A stretch of DNA of 64,000 nt, from the NCBI GenBank assembly GCA_016800925.1, contig JABCPU010000377.1, positions 1-64,000 on the forward strand. The letters are read 5' to 3'. The DNA is from Suillus spraguei. Its lineage: Eukaryota > Basidiomycota > Agaricomycetes > Boletales > Suillaceae. The notes beneath the pieces are model-generated. The model did not search any database. It was not told the DNA's origin and saw only the letters and a list, made by a program, of their open reading frames with translations. The position numbers were made by a program, and so were the translations under genes. Positions 45,935-58,500 of this stretch are shown one piece after another; position 1 is the first letter of the stretch, and the number at the start of each line of letters is the position of its first letter.

Positions 45935-46727
45935 ATGTATTATACAGATGAAGACACCGTCTCAACTTCTCTTGATCACTCTCGGCAAGCCCGATCTCGA
46001 GGAATTGTGGCAGGATGTGAGCAAGTGGAACGGCGTAAATGAGCGTGTACAACGTATGAATAATCCATTGGTTGAGCTCTCTACTGTGAGTTCAATGTTA
46101 ATTCATTCTTATTGCAAATGCTTCTGCTTTTGCGACGTTGCGTAGATGATGTTCTGTGTTATCTTCGTGCATATGTCATGCATGTCGATACTAGAATACA
46201 GTATCCAAACTGCAGACCGGTCATCCAAAGAATCATACCAAGCGCTAGTGGACACATCGGTAGATTTGGTCTTGGTATTTGTAATGTGCGCAATAGTATC
46301 TGGGGCAAACAGTAGCCATGTGGCGATACAACAGGAATTAGGGGGCCGGGTAAGGAATTTACTAAATCACAATGTGCTTTCATTGACCCCAAAACCAGAA
46401 CCCAGGCAAGGTGGAGGTCTTGGTTAGCCTCGCTCTCACTCGCACGGCAAAGTTTTCACTCGCGCTCTCTTGGGGGTTTCTGGCGAGCTGTACGTGTTCC
46501 TACTTCTGTTTGCACGAGGGTTCCGCACTGACATTTTTGATATCTTATCTAGGTGGTCTCGCATTTTTTCTAGGGGGAACTACTGGATGTCTTTTATGGG
46601 GGCTTGCACGTTTGGCTTTCTCTTGGACGCTGTCTTGAATACGAACGTGCAGACAGTGATCTCGCGGGGTGCATTAGCTTTCTTTCTGTGGTTTGGCGTC
46701 GCCTTGGGTTACTTAACGCGTCCATAG
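45935..46727 (+). CDS. Multi-span membrane protein, copy 1 (5'-shortened)
   Basis: Family of unknown function. Exons 45948-46085, 46146-46349, 46428-46727 (introns 60 and 78 nt) join in phase to give about 213 aa from ATG 45948. The ATG matching copy 2 is at 45935, but about 128 bp of exon 1 are deleted relative to copy 2, which puts that ATG out of frame; ATG 45948 restores it. Hydrophobic segments: MMFCVIFVHMSCMSILEY, LVLVFVMCAIVSGA, ELYVFLLLFARG, WMSFMGACTFGFLL and ALAFFLWFGVALGYL. RGFRTDIFDILSRWSRI lies between spans 3 and 4. Upstream 600 bp is shared with copy 2 and contains a likely 5'-UTR intron (GTAGGTATCC...CTTCTAG). It may be a truncated or dead paralogue. Confidence 0.55.
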
Positions 46728-47678
46728 GATTTCTTGGCAGCAGCATACATCTCTCCGTTGCCCCCCGTGCATGTTTTTTTTTCTTTCACCGAGTATAATA
46801 CAGATACATGGCTATTTTCCGTCACAAGCGCCCAAAACAAGATATATGCCAACATATTAATGCCATCGAAACCAGTTAACCTACGATCTGAGAAAATAAA
46901 TTTCCCTTCCACGACTCTATTTTGACCTTGACATCTTTCAAAGATCAACGTTAACGAAGGGACAGGTGACACCTTTCGACGTCCGTGTTCTTCTATTACT
47001 CAGTATTACTTGACGCCGGACCACTCGAATTGCCATCCTCTGATTGAACGGTATGGCGAGTTTTGCGCTTGGGAGGCTTCGCACATGCTATCCTATTGGG
47101 ACCATAGGAAGACGGCTCCTAGCTGCTGCCATCACTCAGATACATCGTCGCGCGAGAGTCTGACACGGATGGCACAAAGGTATCAGCATCCATCATCGTG
47201 TCCAGCTGGAACCAGAGTATGCGTAGCTGGTATAACATGCATGATCACTCACTTTCAGCTTGCCATACTTTTTCACACCCAGTCGAGATGACAGTGTTCA
47301 GACCAGAATGTCTGGTGTATTGCTGGAGCTCGAACATAGGCCGAAAGAAACGTGCGGAGTGAAGAGGGAGTGGGAAAGCTATCAAACACTCGTCAGAAGT
47401 GTCAATGTGGTCTTTACGTACAGGAACGCACACAGCACATAGCGCCAACTGCAAACTTGTACGCTTTATCTACGCAGAAATGAAGCTGTGGAGCGAACAC
47501 GGATGGAACGCATCCTGAAAATGGCATGAAACAAACGACTGCCCAATATCCTCAGGCTTCAACTCTCAACCAGATTCCCATTGACCTCTCGTGATTGTGC
47601 TCTGTGCTCACCTGAAAGGTGCATCCAGTGAGCGATACTCTAGGCTCTTCTGCAGGTTGAAGTTGACAACTGACTTAC

Positions 47679-47840
47679 TTACCAGCAATTTTGGATACCC
47701 GTCAAGATCTCTCGCGCATTCTCGCTGCTGCGATTCATTGTCTGTCTTGTAATTGAATTCTGTAAGCATGCTGTCCCACGAGCCATGGCTTGTGTGATTC
47801 TGACAAGCATCAAATTAAAGAAGATAGGCCCTGAACTCAC
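47679..47840 (-). other. Conserved stretch divergent from WD40 copy 2
   Basis: Reads FNLMLVRITQAMARGT and SSENAREILTGIQNCW, the counterpart of the 25775 frame beside WD40 copy 1. Its conserved position opposite both WD40 genes suggests the whole locus was duplicated. Coding status unclear. Confidence 0.35.
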
Positions 47841-47949
47841 CAACAATCTGTGCACTGCCGAACAACCTGGTCTGATTCCAAGATCCCAACGGACTTCTTG
47901 CATAGACGATCCCCATAGTTGAACGCACATCTCTTCCCCCACCAGTAAG

Positions 47950-49929
47950 ATGCCAGAGATCACGCCATGCCAGACGATGCGAGGTCATACCAGCTGGGTA
48001 AAAGGTGTTGTACACTTGCTTGACGGACAACACATTATCACATGTTCGTTGGACGGCTCACTCCAACTATGGAACCTGAAGAGGGGGAAACAGATAGGCG
48101 AAAACTGGCGGAACGGGAATGGCGGAGTGTGGTCCATGGCATTATCTTCAAATGGAAAGACAATTGCAAGTGGAGGCGACGATGCCAAAGTTAAGTTGTG
48201 GGATGTCAAGATGAGGAAGGTCATTGCCACTTGGACAGGACACAGCAATGTCGTGTGTGCATTGTGCTGGAGTGGAGATGGTGAACGAGTAGCGAGTGGA
48301 TCCTGGGATGGGACAGCAAGAGTCTGGGAGGTCAACAGCAGCAAAAATATACTGACAATCAAAACCAGGCACAAATGGGTGCGAGCGGTGAAGTACTCGC
48401 CTGACTCATCAAAACTTGCAACAGGTGGAAGTGGAGACAACGCTGTAAAAATCTGGGATGCAAAAACGGGCGAGCTTCTCAAAACACTCAATCACATATA
48501 TGCAGTTTTCAGCTTGGCATGGACGTCAGACGGACACAGGCTTATCTCTGGTGCATATGACTGGATTAGGATATTCGACACTGACACTTGGCAGCAAATT
48601 GCCATCCTTGAAGGTCACACCAGTGCTGTTACCACCATCTCCTTGTCTCAAAACAACCGCTTTTTTGCAAGTGTATCATCTGATAAAACAGCGCGTCTAT
48701 GGGATCTCGATACCAACCTCCCAATTGGGCCACCCTTCCAGCACGAACAGGAGTTGCGGTCTGCAGCCCTTTCCCCTGATGGAAAGGTGTTAGTCACTGG
48801 CTGCAGAAATGGAAACGCATACACATGGGACGTTCACGCCACCTGCAAAGAAGCCGGTCTTGATGACCTACTAGTGTCCGTTGGTACCAATACAGCATGT
48901 GTCAAAATATCATCCACTCTCTTGGCGTCTCAAGATGGTTCACACACACCCCGCTCTTCGCTTGATGACAAGTCATTTTTGGAAGTACGTGTCATGTTTC
49001 CATCTTTACCAATCACTATCAAAGTGACATTACAGGCTGATGCTACGCGATGTCCTCACCAGTTTAGTGGTGTCGATGAGTTGTCACCAGCATTTTTTGC
49101 TGGCATGGAAGCTGATGTCGATGTGCGTAGTCAGTACTTCAATTGCTTAGTTCCTATCTAGATCTCTGCTCTCAGTCCTCCCCATTGGATGGTGCTCATT
49201 CCTCTGTAAATGTACTCCTTGCTCGCCTTTCCTCGTTCCTTCAGCGCTTTCGATCCGCCAATGGTGAAGCAACCGAACTTCAGCAAACGCCCGAAAGATC
49301 TTCAGTGTTCCATCTGCACGCACTTCTTGTTCACCTGTCATCACTCCTTCACCGCTCTCCACCTGAAAATGATTTACCAGACGAACTTCAGCAGCCCTCC
49401 ATACCTTCGCGGTTACATCCACGTGTACTTTTAGCTCATCTCTCCTCACTTTCCTCCCAATCTCTACTCAACACTGATGAAAAAGCCGAACCCCATTCCA
49501 CAATACCTTCGAGTTCACATCCAGCTGTACTCATTAGTCGCCTGTCCTCATTCCTCCATTCTCAACCCCACACCAATGACGAAATCGAACTCACGCAACG
49601 TCTGAGCCGTCCTCCTGTAGTCGAAGTGGCTGCAGTGCGGGACAAGCGGGTATGTCTCTCTTTCATCCATTTCCAACCGTTTAATAATTTTTGTTCAGCC
49701 CTTGGTTGTTGCTCAGGGGCCCCAATTCAAGAAAGCAAAACGAGCATATGAGCAAAAAAATCAATCTCACGGCCAAACCCAGGCGTCGTCATCACACAGT
49801 CAGTCTGTCGGTGGGTCAACATCCGTCAGCCCTCCTGCTCCAGGTACAGCAGCCGCACAACCACCACCTATATCATGGTGGGCTCAGACCGTGCTGTTTA
49901 TCTGCTGTGTGCACGCCAATGATCATTGA
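47950..49929 (+). CDS. WD40-repeat protein with short tandem repeats and Cys-rich tail
   Basis: Intact gene. Exons 47950-48984, 49036-49122, 49176-49649, 49699-49929 with introns of 51, 53 and 49 nt give 608 aa; each junction is supported by the paralogue at 23970-25759. Residues about 8-320 form seven or so WD40 repeats (GHTSWVKGVVH, GTARVWEV, KTARLWDLD), a propeller for protein contacts. Residues about 385-545 hold four diverged units of about 34-40 aa starting LLARLSSFL, LLVHLSSLL, LLAHLSSLS and LISRLSSFL. Then come a basic segment (KKAKRAYEQ), a Ser/Gln/Pro linker and the hydrophobic end WWAQTVLFICCVHANDH. This style of WD40 protein is, to my memory, common in Boletales. The tail could be a membrane anchor or lipidation site; that is conjecture. 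A stop at 49159-49161 would end the unspliced frame at 403 codons. Confidence 0.85.
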
Positions 49930-50169
49930 TATGGCTAGCATTGCAGCATTTGGACAACTATGTCGCTTTTGCTTCTAGTTATTTTGCACTTGTATGTCTT
50001 TCATTGCGTCTTTTAGTACATTATCAATATTTTTCTTTGTTGTATGACTCGTGCAATGTGTTTCGATCATGGTAATCACTACAGCTCCTTCGCTCGCTTT
50101 CCTCTATATCTTTTTCACTTTTTTATATATAGCGGGTCTGATTAAACATCAGTCTTTGATAACGGCCTC

Positions 50170-50960
50170 AAGTGTTGTACCCGATGTCATGGTCAAAGAC
50201 CTTTTGAGCATCATCTGATGTCTCGTAAGTCTGAACTGGTCTTTAGATGCATTTCGAGTGCAGACACCTTTCAGCGCTCCCTGCTTCAAATATTCAGCTT
50301 TTGATACACGTAGGTCGCTAAATTCTCAAGGTAGCTGCCTCTGACGCGTTTCACAATCATTGACAAATACGACCTGATGGTCACCCCAGGCCTCTGCAAA
50401 TCTGCGACTTATCCAAACGTCCTCACTTTCCTGAACACATTTCCTTCCCTCATCCTTTGCTCTATCTCGCTGCATGCCGCTCTCTCTGAGTAGTGTGTAC
50501 CTTCTTGACGGGTCACTTTGTGACTGACCTTCGAGCTATCACTCACGAGTGCGGTCACCAAGCATTTCTAACTCCAAGTCAACCAACCACTTGAACAATG
50601 TTAGCTCTTGACATTCCACACGCTGAATATCTCATCGAAGAATCGGCCCACCACTCACCCTCAGCCTGAACTCCAGCTGACAGACGACACTTCTTTTATG
50701 CGCCCCATCAATTTATTATTTCATGATGGCCACGCTTGCATTGATGTCTGACAATATCAGTGCGCCATCAAAACTTTGCTTGCCACATTTTTACCGCATC
50801 AGGCGACAATGTTATATCACACAGCTCCTTCGTCTTTCTGTGTCTCCCTAACCCGTGTGCCGCTTTTCATGTCCAGACTTGAAGTGGGCCATTTCATGGA
50901 CTGCTGGGGATGTCCTCCGGGCAGCCGTAGGACGCCATGGACTGTACTGGTGTGTCTATG
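50170..50960 (+). pseudogene. Decayed unknown gene, copy 3
   Basis: Plus-strand homologue of 30930-31850 and 34300-35150 (LTRFTIIDKYDLMVTPGL, TFLNTFPSLILCSI). Frames are interrupted by stops. Not recognised. Confidence 0.5.
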
Positions 50961-51571
50961 AAGGTTTTTGTGAGGCACCATAGCTAGCCCTGCTTCGTAT
51001 GGCAGGGAAAAACATGATTACTGTTCATGGACCTTACATAACAGGTGCAGGATAACTTCTGTTCTGCGGGACATCGACTCCAGATCACTCATTAGTCCCT
51101 GCTGCGTAATAACAATGTGCAGCTACTCAGTATGCTCACAAGAATCCAGCCGTGATATCTCAAATCTCGAGGCCTCGTTTTTCAGTGGTCGCCACTTTGT
51201 CGTGACAGAATGCAGGTGCCATTGAAGAACGGTTTCTCTTTCATGGATACACATTGTATTTGGACGTCTCAATACTTCTGAAGGCCGGTATAACCTGAAG
51301 GTCATTATGCATGCAGTCCTGATATATCTCCAGGTCATATCAGACATGATGTAGCTTGTTTGTTCGCAATGAAGATTTCAACTACGTCATTCTTCAATAG
51401 CAATTTCCTTTTTGAACTTAGGTGACACACTTGCATACCGTCCCACCTCCTTCGAATCTCGACACACTTTGATCTGCAACACCAAGGTAGGTATCCCGCC
51501 ATGCCCGCCAAAGTTCTCTTATAATAATTTATCTTCTAGATTATTTGCACAGCTCAACAAGACCTCAAATC

Positions 51572-52468
51572 ATGTATTATAGAGAACCAGACACCATCAT
51601 CATTTCACATTGCTTGCGCGATTTTGATGGCGACATCTCAAAAGAGCTAATGGAAATGAGTCAGCCACTAGACCTTCCCGACGACTGGAAGATGCCATCC
51701 CAGCCCCTCGCTCGGTTTTGTTTCTCTCAACTTCTCTTGATCACTCTCGGCAAGCCCGATCTCGAGGGATTGTGGCAGGATGTGAGCCAGTGGAACCGCT
51801 TGGATGAGCGTTTCGAATACATGTGTAATCTAATTGTTGGGCTCTCTACTGTGAGTTTAATGTTAATTTGTTCTTCTGATGCTTCTGCTTTTGTGTAGAT
51901 TACCTGCGTTCTCTTCGTGCATGCGGCATGCGTGTTGATACTAGAATATAGTATCCAAACCGCAGACCGTTCATCCGAAGAAGCACTTGAGGACATATCA
52001 ACATCTTTGCTTTTGGTGTCTGTGTCGTGCCGAGGGATATCTTGGGCGAACAGTGGATATATGATAGCGAAACGGGGTGTATGGGGTCGGGTAAGGAATT
52101 TACTAAACCACAGCGTGCTTTCATTGACCCCAAAACCAGAAACCAGGCAAGGTGGAGGTCTTGGTTAGCCTCGCTCTCACTCGCATGGCAGAGTTTTCAC
52201 TCGCGCTCTCTTGGGGGTTTCTGGCGAGCTGTACGTGTTCCTATTCTGTTTACACGAGGGTTCCACACTGACATTTTTGATATCTTATCCAGGTGGTCTC
52301 GTATTATTTCTAGGGGGGAACTACTGGATGTATGTTATGGGGGCTTGCACGTTTGGCTTTCTCTGGGACGGTGTCTTGAATACGAACGTGCAGGCAGTGA
52401 TCTCGCGGGGTGCATTGGCTTTCTTTCTGTGGTTTGGCATCGCCTTGTGTTACTTAATGCACCCATAG
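51572..52468 (+). CDS. Multi-span membrane protein, copy 2
   Basis: Exons 51572-51850, 51899-52090, 52169-52468 (introns 48 and 78 nt) join in phase to give 256 aa. The N-terminal part is soluble (DFDGDISKELMEMSQPLDLPD, then ARFCFSQLLLITLGKPDLE). Hydrophobic segments follow (IVGLSTITCVLFVHAACVLI, SLLLVSVS, ELYVFLFCL, YVMGACTFGFLW, ALAFFLWFGIALCYL). Compared with copy 1, one base is missing near 52242 and one G is extra in the G6 run near 52314-52319, so about 25 residues between them are read in another frame before the original is restored. Start ATG 51572 follows a likely 5'-UTR intron (GTAGGTATCC...CTTCTAG). Function unknown. Confidence 0.65.
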
Positions 52469-53494
52469 GATTTTTTGGTAGCACCATTGTCATGCATGGA
52501 AACTTTTTGCATCGAGTATAATAGTGGGTATCATTATAGTTTTCTAAACTTGCTAAAGCGCTGTAAAGATTCAACCTAGCTTGAGCTGTAGATAAACCAC
52601 TTCCTAAACTAGTATGTTAGTCTTGCGCTCCGTCTAGTCTGCTTCACTTGTAAGAACAAGAGCGTTTGACCCTAAAGGGGGATGCCTATTTAGTATGGTC
52701 AAGTTCAAGTCTAACTTATTTGCGAAACAAGCATCTGAGTCAGCAGTAAGTTGCCGTGGTCAGCGATGATACCGCCGGAACTAGCATTGTGCATTGCGGT
52801 GCTACCGCCGTCGAGATAGAGTCAGAAACAGTTGTGTCTAGCGAGCGGTGGTCTCAGCGGTAGCAGTAAGGTTGCAAGTGGTGCAAAGAAACAGTAAGGA
52901 AGTCTGCGGTACTTTCAGCGGTAAAGTAGCAGAGTGTGAGAAGTTCAGTCAAAAGTAACAATCAAAAATCCAGCGGTATGCCGGCGGTAACGGAGAACAA
53001 GCGTGATGTATTAACGAGCGATAAGGGAACTTTAAAGACTAAGTCCACTACTGGGTTGATCCAGAGCTAGACAATAATCCTGACCTATAGTACATGCAAT
53101 GGTGTAAAATCAGGTGCTTTATCGTGTGGGGTACATGGTGCTTATATCCTAATTTGTATGTACTCAGAATACTCTAGGCGAGATCAGTAGCGCTGGAGTA
53201 TAGTAACCGCATAAGTAAACATAGCGCGAGGCGCTGCGGCATGAGGCAACATGTAATAACGCTTGCCGTGGAATCAGTGATAACGAACAGGAAACAAACT
53301 ACGCACCAAATGGAGCTATGCGGACGCGGCAAGGACATGGAAGGACATTGGTTCGTGGAACGAGGTGCGGTAGTCGGTACAGTGTGCGGTAAGCATGAAA
53401 TGCCACTGGTACTGCTAAAGGGGTAAGAAGGCCATGGACTAGTGGTAACTCCTGTAGACGTGAGACGAGTGTCAAAATATGGGGTTTTAAGCCC
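52469..53494. other. Non-coding stretch, possibly part of a split LTR
   Basis: GGTA-rich sequence with no gene (repeated CAGCGGTA and GCGGTA strings). If the LINE at 53508-60321 is removed, 53495 joins 60335 and, about 70 bp later, a primer-site-like GGGTATCAGAG appears. This region could therefore be an LTR starting near TGTTAGTC at 52614. Confidence 0.3.
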
Positions 53495-53594
53495 AATGCC
53501 AATATGTGTGATTGCTTCTTGGACCCAAACCAGGTGGCACCCCGACTAGGACCCTGGAACTCGACCACCAAAGCAGCGCGCAACCGCGCACAGG

Positions 53595-55571
53595 ATGCCA
53601 AAAGGCGGCCCCAAGAGCCCCAAACAACACAAGCACCCATCAACGAGACCCCAAGCATCAAAAAAAAACACCAACCACCCAAGAAACATGGCCCCGATGA
53701 ACACACCAAACCCACCAACTGCATCCCAGTCAACAAGAATGAACAATCGCAAAACAACAGCAAACAAACCTCTACTGTCCATCAGTAAATCTAATGAAGA
53801 CCACGCGCTAGGAACAGGCATAAGAATGGATGTAAACTCGATCAACTCAGCAAGAAAGATTCTCGCTACTCATGGGCTGACACTACCGACGGCAGGCAAC
53901 ATGCTACAGCCCATAGCAACAGCCCTATTCGAGTTCAGCATATCAGCCAATCTAGTAGCGACTCACATCGATATACTCCGCGCAATGGCCTTCGTTCTGC
54001 TCGAGATCGACAGGGAGATAGACGTACAAGGTATTGTTCAGAAGATCCAAGCCCTAATGGGAGGACCGGTTGCCACACTGGATGAGAAGGTAGAGGAATT
54101 AGAGAAAACAATAGAAAAGCACAAGTCAGCATTGGAATACACAGCAACAGAGGTAAGCAAACAACTCAACTCAGCTGTACTAAACATTGCACAGGCATCC
54201 GAGAATGCTACCGCGGTCAGAAACAACACCCCAACCTCGCACAGAGACATCGCCGAACAGAAAGGCCAGAGATCATACGCAGCTGCAACCAAGGATGGAA
54301 TTCCGACTCCCTTAGTCAAGGTCCTCGCCAGAAGTGAAGCTCAAGCGCGTCAGATACTTATAGAAAGACGCTCACCGAACTTCACTAACACGCTAATCAA
54401 CCTCACAGAAATTCAGCTAGTTACGAAAGCCAATCTAGCAGTGGAGGCCATGACTAAGGAGGATGCCGACATCCCACAGAACATCAAATTCTTATCAGCA
54501 AGACGTCTCCCCCAAGGAGGCGTACTGTACGAACTCGACTCAACTGAATCGGCCGCATGGTTCGGTACACCGTCAAACCGCAGCAAGTTTCTCGATGGCT
54601 TCGGAATCGAGGTAGCAATCAGAGACAGGGCATTCCACATCATAGTGGAGAATGTACCAATAAGCTTCGTACCAGAGAACCAAGCGGCACTTTCCGACAT
54701 CGAACAGAAAGCAGGGATGAGACCCCGGACAATAACGAAGGCAAGATACATCAAACCAGTCAACAGACGCAGCCCAGGCCAACGTACTGCCCACATCATC
54801 CTCACGTTCAATACAAAAGAAAGCGCCAACCAGGCAATCAAGTTCGGACTTACCATAGCAGGTAAGAAAGTTTATGCAAGGAAACTAATCGCCGAACCTT
54901 CTAGATGTCTCAAATGCCACTCGTTCGATGGATCACACAAGGCAGCGGAGTGTCAGCAAGAATCCGACACGTGTGGCACATGCACTGGAATACACAGGAC
55001 CTCGGCATGCACGATAACTGACCAGAACTTCTTCTTCTGCGCGAACTGCAATGCCCAAGGCCACGCAGCCTGGGACAGGAACTGCCCCACGTTCATCCAG
55101 AAATGGGACGACCACAAGAACCGTCACGCAGAAACAAAGTACTGCTTCTACCCAACTGAGGATCCCCTCACGTGGGAGAGGATCACGGGTGTGAACTTCA
55201 AATGACACGAGCACGAAAACTGGCAAGCAAGCTCACAGCAGCCCAACCAAGAACAGCAACCCCCAAGATACCCCCCGCCAAGGAACAGGGAGAACGAATG
55301 GCAAACGGTCCAAAGAAACAGACAACCAAGAACCGCAAACCAAACGAACCCCAACTGCACACCCTTGGGGGGACAGACACATATCACAGATATGTGGGGC
55401 CAGCCATCGAAAAGCCAGACGACACCGAAGCCGTCACAGTCTCTGCAGAACCGACACGAGACTTCACCTCCCAGCACGCTTGACCCTCACTTGTCATCAC
55501 CCCGAGGATCCCCAACGCCACTCGGTGAATACAACCCAGGCAGATGGAGCGATGACCAAGACCTAGATTAA
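53595..55571 (+). pseudogene. LINE ORF1: Gag-like RNA-binding protein
   Basis: Packages LINE RNA. The first 536 codons are open to TGA 55203-55205, and the same frame then continues for 121 more sense codons to TAA 55569-55571, directly followed by the ORF2 ATG (TAAATG). The TGA is therefore probably a mutated CGA, or a readthrough codon. Regions in order: basic Pro-rich N-terminus, helical part, coiled coil (LDEKVEELEKTIEKHKSAL, about 165-185), an RRM-like middle part, and three zinc-knuckle units near 435-505 (CLKCHSFDGSHKAAEC, CGTCTGIHRTSAC, CANCNAQGHAAWDRNC), then a Gln/Pro-rich tail. Its ATG at 53595 is the first long one after an 87-nt leader. Confidence 0.82.
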
Positions 55572-58500
55572 ATGCCAGAACAACCCAACAACCAATTAGC
55601 AGGGGGCGACAACTTACGAATCTGGCAACAAAATCTAAGGAAATTGCTCCCAGCCTGGGAGCACATGCTCAAGGACCTGGACCCGAATGTATATGACATC
55701 GCCTGTATACAAGAACCATATCTAAACCCAGTAAAATTAGCTAACGCCTCCAACCTAAGACAGTACTGGGATGTAATATACCCGACAGACCATCATACCA
55801 GCCCAGAAAGATCGCAAGTAATAATGCTAGTTAACAAAAAACTCTCGAAGAACGACTGGCACACCGTCACAATCAAATCGTCGAACGTAATGGCAATCGA
55901 ACTGACGGGCAACTTTGGGAAGGTACGCATGTACAACATATATAATGCCTGTGATCATGATAACACACTAATATTTCTCAAACGGCACATGGCCACGGAG
56001 CGCAACACAAGGCAGGCACAGCACACCGCTAAAGGCGAACAAGGCGCAAAACCAGAGTACATAATGTGGATGGGCGATTTCAACCACCATCACCCTTTGT
56101 GGGAACCACAGCATAACACACACTTATTTACAGCAGCAAATCTAAACACTGCAGCAGTACTAATAAACCTATTGTCTATGTATAACCTTGTACAGATACT
56201 CCCACCGGGTCTAACTACCCTAGAAGCCTCTAATACAAGAAACCTAACACATCTGGACAATATGTTCTGCTCCATGCAAATGGAGCAACAGATCAGCAAA
56301 TGCAGCGTCGAACAACACCTCCGCCCAGTTGTCACAGACCACTTCCCAATCATAACGGTCATAGACATAGAACCGGAATGCATGACGCACACCCCCAAGC
56401 ACAACTATCATGCAATGGATTGGGAAGAGTTCAGAGAGTACCTAGCCAGCAAGCTAAGCAATATCCCACCACCAAATGAACTAACTACCCACGTACAGTT
56501 CCAGGAAGCATTGACAGCGCTGACGAGGTGCATTTCGGAAACGGTAGAAGCCAAGGTCCCTAAATCCAACCCCTCCCCATATGCGAAGCGCTGGTGGTAA
56601 AAAGAACTAGAGGCAGAGCGAAAAGGGGTAAGGAAACTAGCTAGAGACTCAAGAAAACACCTAGCAAGACGGAACGACCTGGTACACGAGGAATACAGAG
56701 CGGTGTGAAACAAACTTGCGGAGAACATCAAATGAGCAAAGACAGACCACTGGAACGAATGGATGGAATCGCTAACACCAAAGGGGATCTGGACCTTTCA
56801 TAAGTACGCAGCTAGTACACCAACTGACCAAATCCACACCAGAATAAAAACGTTACAAGACCAACAGGCTGACGGCCAAAATGGTGTAACACAGGATAAC
56901 GCTTGAAAAAGCGAACTGTTATATAATGTCTTTTTCAGATCACCGGTGGAAAACGACTCAGTAGACCCAGACTTCAACTATGACCCCCCAATATGCGATT
57001 TCGAGCCCATAATGGACCAGCAAATCTACCGTGCAATAGCCAAACTAGCTCCTCATAAAGCCCCAGGCCTGAACGGAATTCGCAACATAGTCTTTACCAA
57101 GTGCACAGATCTAATAGTACCTCACATGGCACCAATCTTCCGAGCTACATTCACACTGAAAATCTACCCGAACGAATGGAAGTGCTCATCAACGATAGTG
57201 TTAAGAAAACCCGGAAGGCCAGACTACAGTGTGCCAAAAGCGTATAGACCAATAACGCTCCTGGATACCATGGCTAAGCTTCTATCCTCCTGTGTAGCAG
57301 ACGATCTCACGTACATTGCAGAACAACACGGCCTATTACCAGCAACGCACTTCGGTGGACGGCCAGGCAGATCGATGGTAGACTCACTCCACATGTTAAC
57401 GAAATTCATAACAGACGCTTGTGCATCGAAAGACGATCACGTCTCACTACTATTCCTCGATGTAAAAGTGGCATTCCCAAGCGTAGTTACGAACAGACTC
57501 CTGCACATTCTGAAAAGAAAAGGGATACCAACGCAGTACATTGAATGGTACAGAAGAAGACTCGAAAATAGAACCACCCATCTCTTCTTTGACGACTACC
57601 AATCGAAACTCTTCAAGGTCCCAGACGGACTCGATCAAGGATGTCCATTGTCCCCAATAGCATTCATTTTCTACAACTCAGATGTACTGGAAGTCGCTAA
57701 CCCCAACCCACGCAAAGGAGAACTGAGCCTGGGCTTCCTCGATGATGTCGCGTTAGCAGCCAGAGCGAAATCATATGAGGAATCCAACGAAAAGCTCAGA
57801 CACATGATGGAGAAAAGGGGAGGAGCGTTAGAATGGAGTGAACGGCACCACGCTGAGTTTGAACTTGAGAAAACAGCACTAATATGTCTATCAAGGAAGT
57901 GCATACCGGACGAACAGAACCCATGCAAGACCACACCAGAACGCCACCCAGCTATCACCATCCGCAATTGCACCATTCAACCGTCGAAATCACACAAGTT
58001 CCTGGGCATGATCGTAGACGAGAACCTCAACTTCAAGGAACACGCGGCCTACGCACTTGCAAAAGGAACAAAGTACACACTAGCATGTATGAGGGTGATC
58101 CGACCGACAAAAGGAATGCATGGAAGGGCAATGAAACTGCTGTACGAAGGAGTCATACTGCCAAAAATGCTTTATGCAGCGGACGTCTGGTGCTCAGGCC
58201 TTGTTGCAAAAGGGAGAGGGAAACAGAGAGGGGGCAGGGGACCGAAAGGCTTCGCCACACAGATGTTGAGAGTTCAGCGCATGGCCACGACCCTAATAAC
58301 AGAAGGACTAAGATCAACTTCCAATGATATGTTAGACGCGCACGCTAACGTCTTACCGTTTCAACAGACACTCCGCAAAATCTGCCTGAGGGTGACACTC
58401 TGCATGGCAACACTCCCAGACACTCACCCACTAGCAAAGGACATCAGGTCAGCGTACATGTTCAGCGCAAAAAGGGAATTCAAGGGGAGAAAACGACACC

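Noticed and set aside
49143..49161. WD40 protein ending at the TAG 49159-49161 (403 aa)
   Set aside because: GT-AG introns at 48985-49035, 49123-49175 and 49650-49698 restore a 608-aa frame whose exons match the inverted paralogue.
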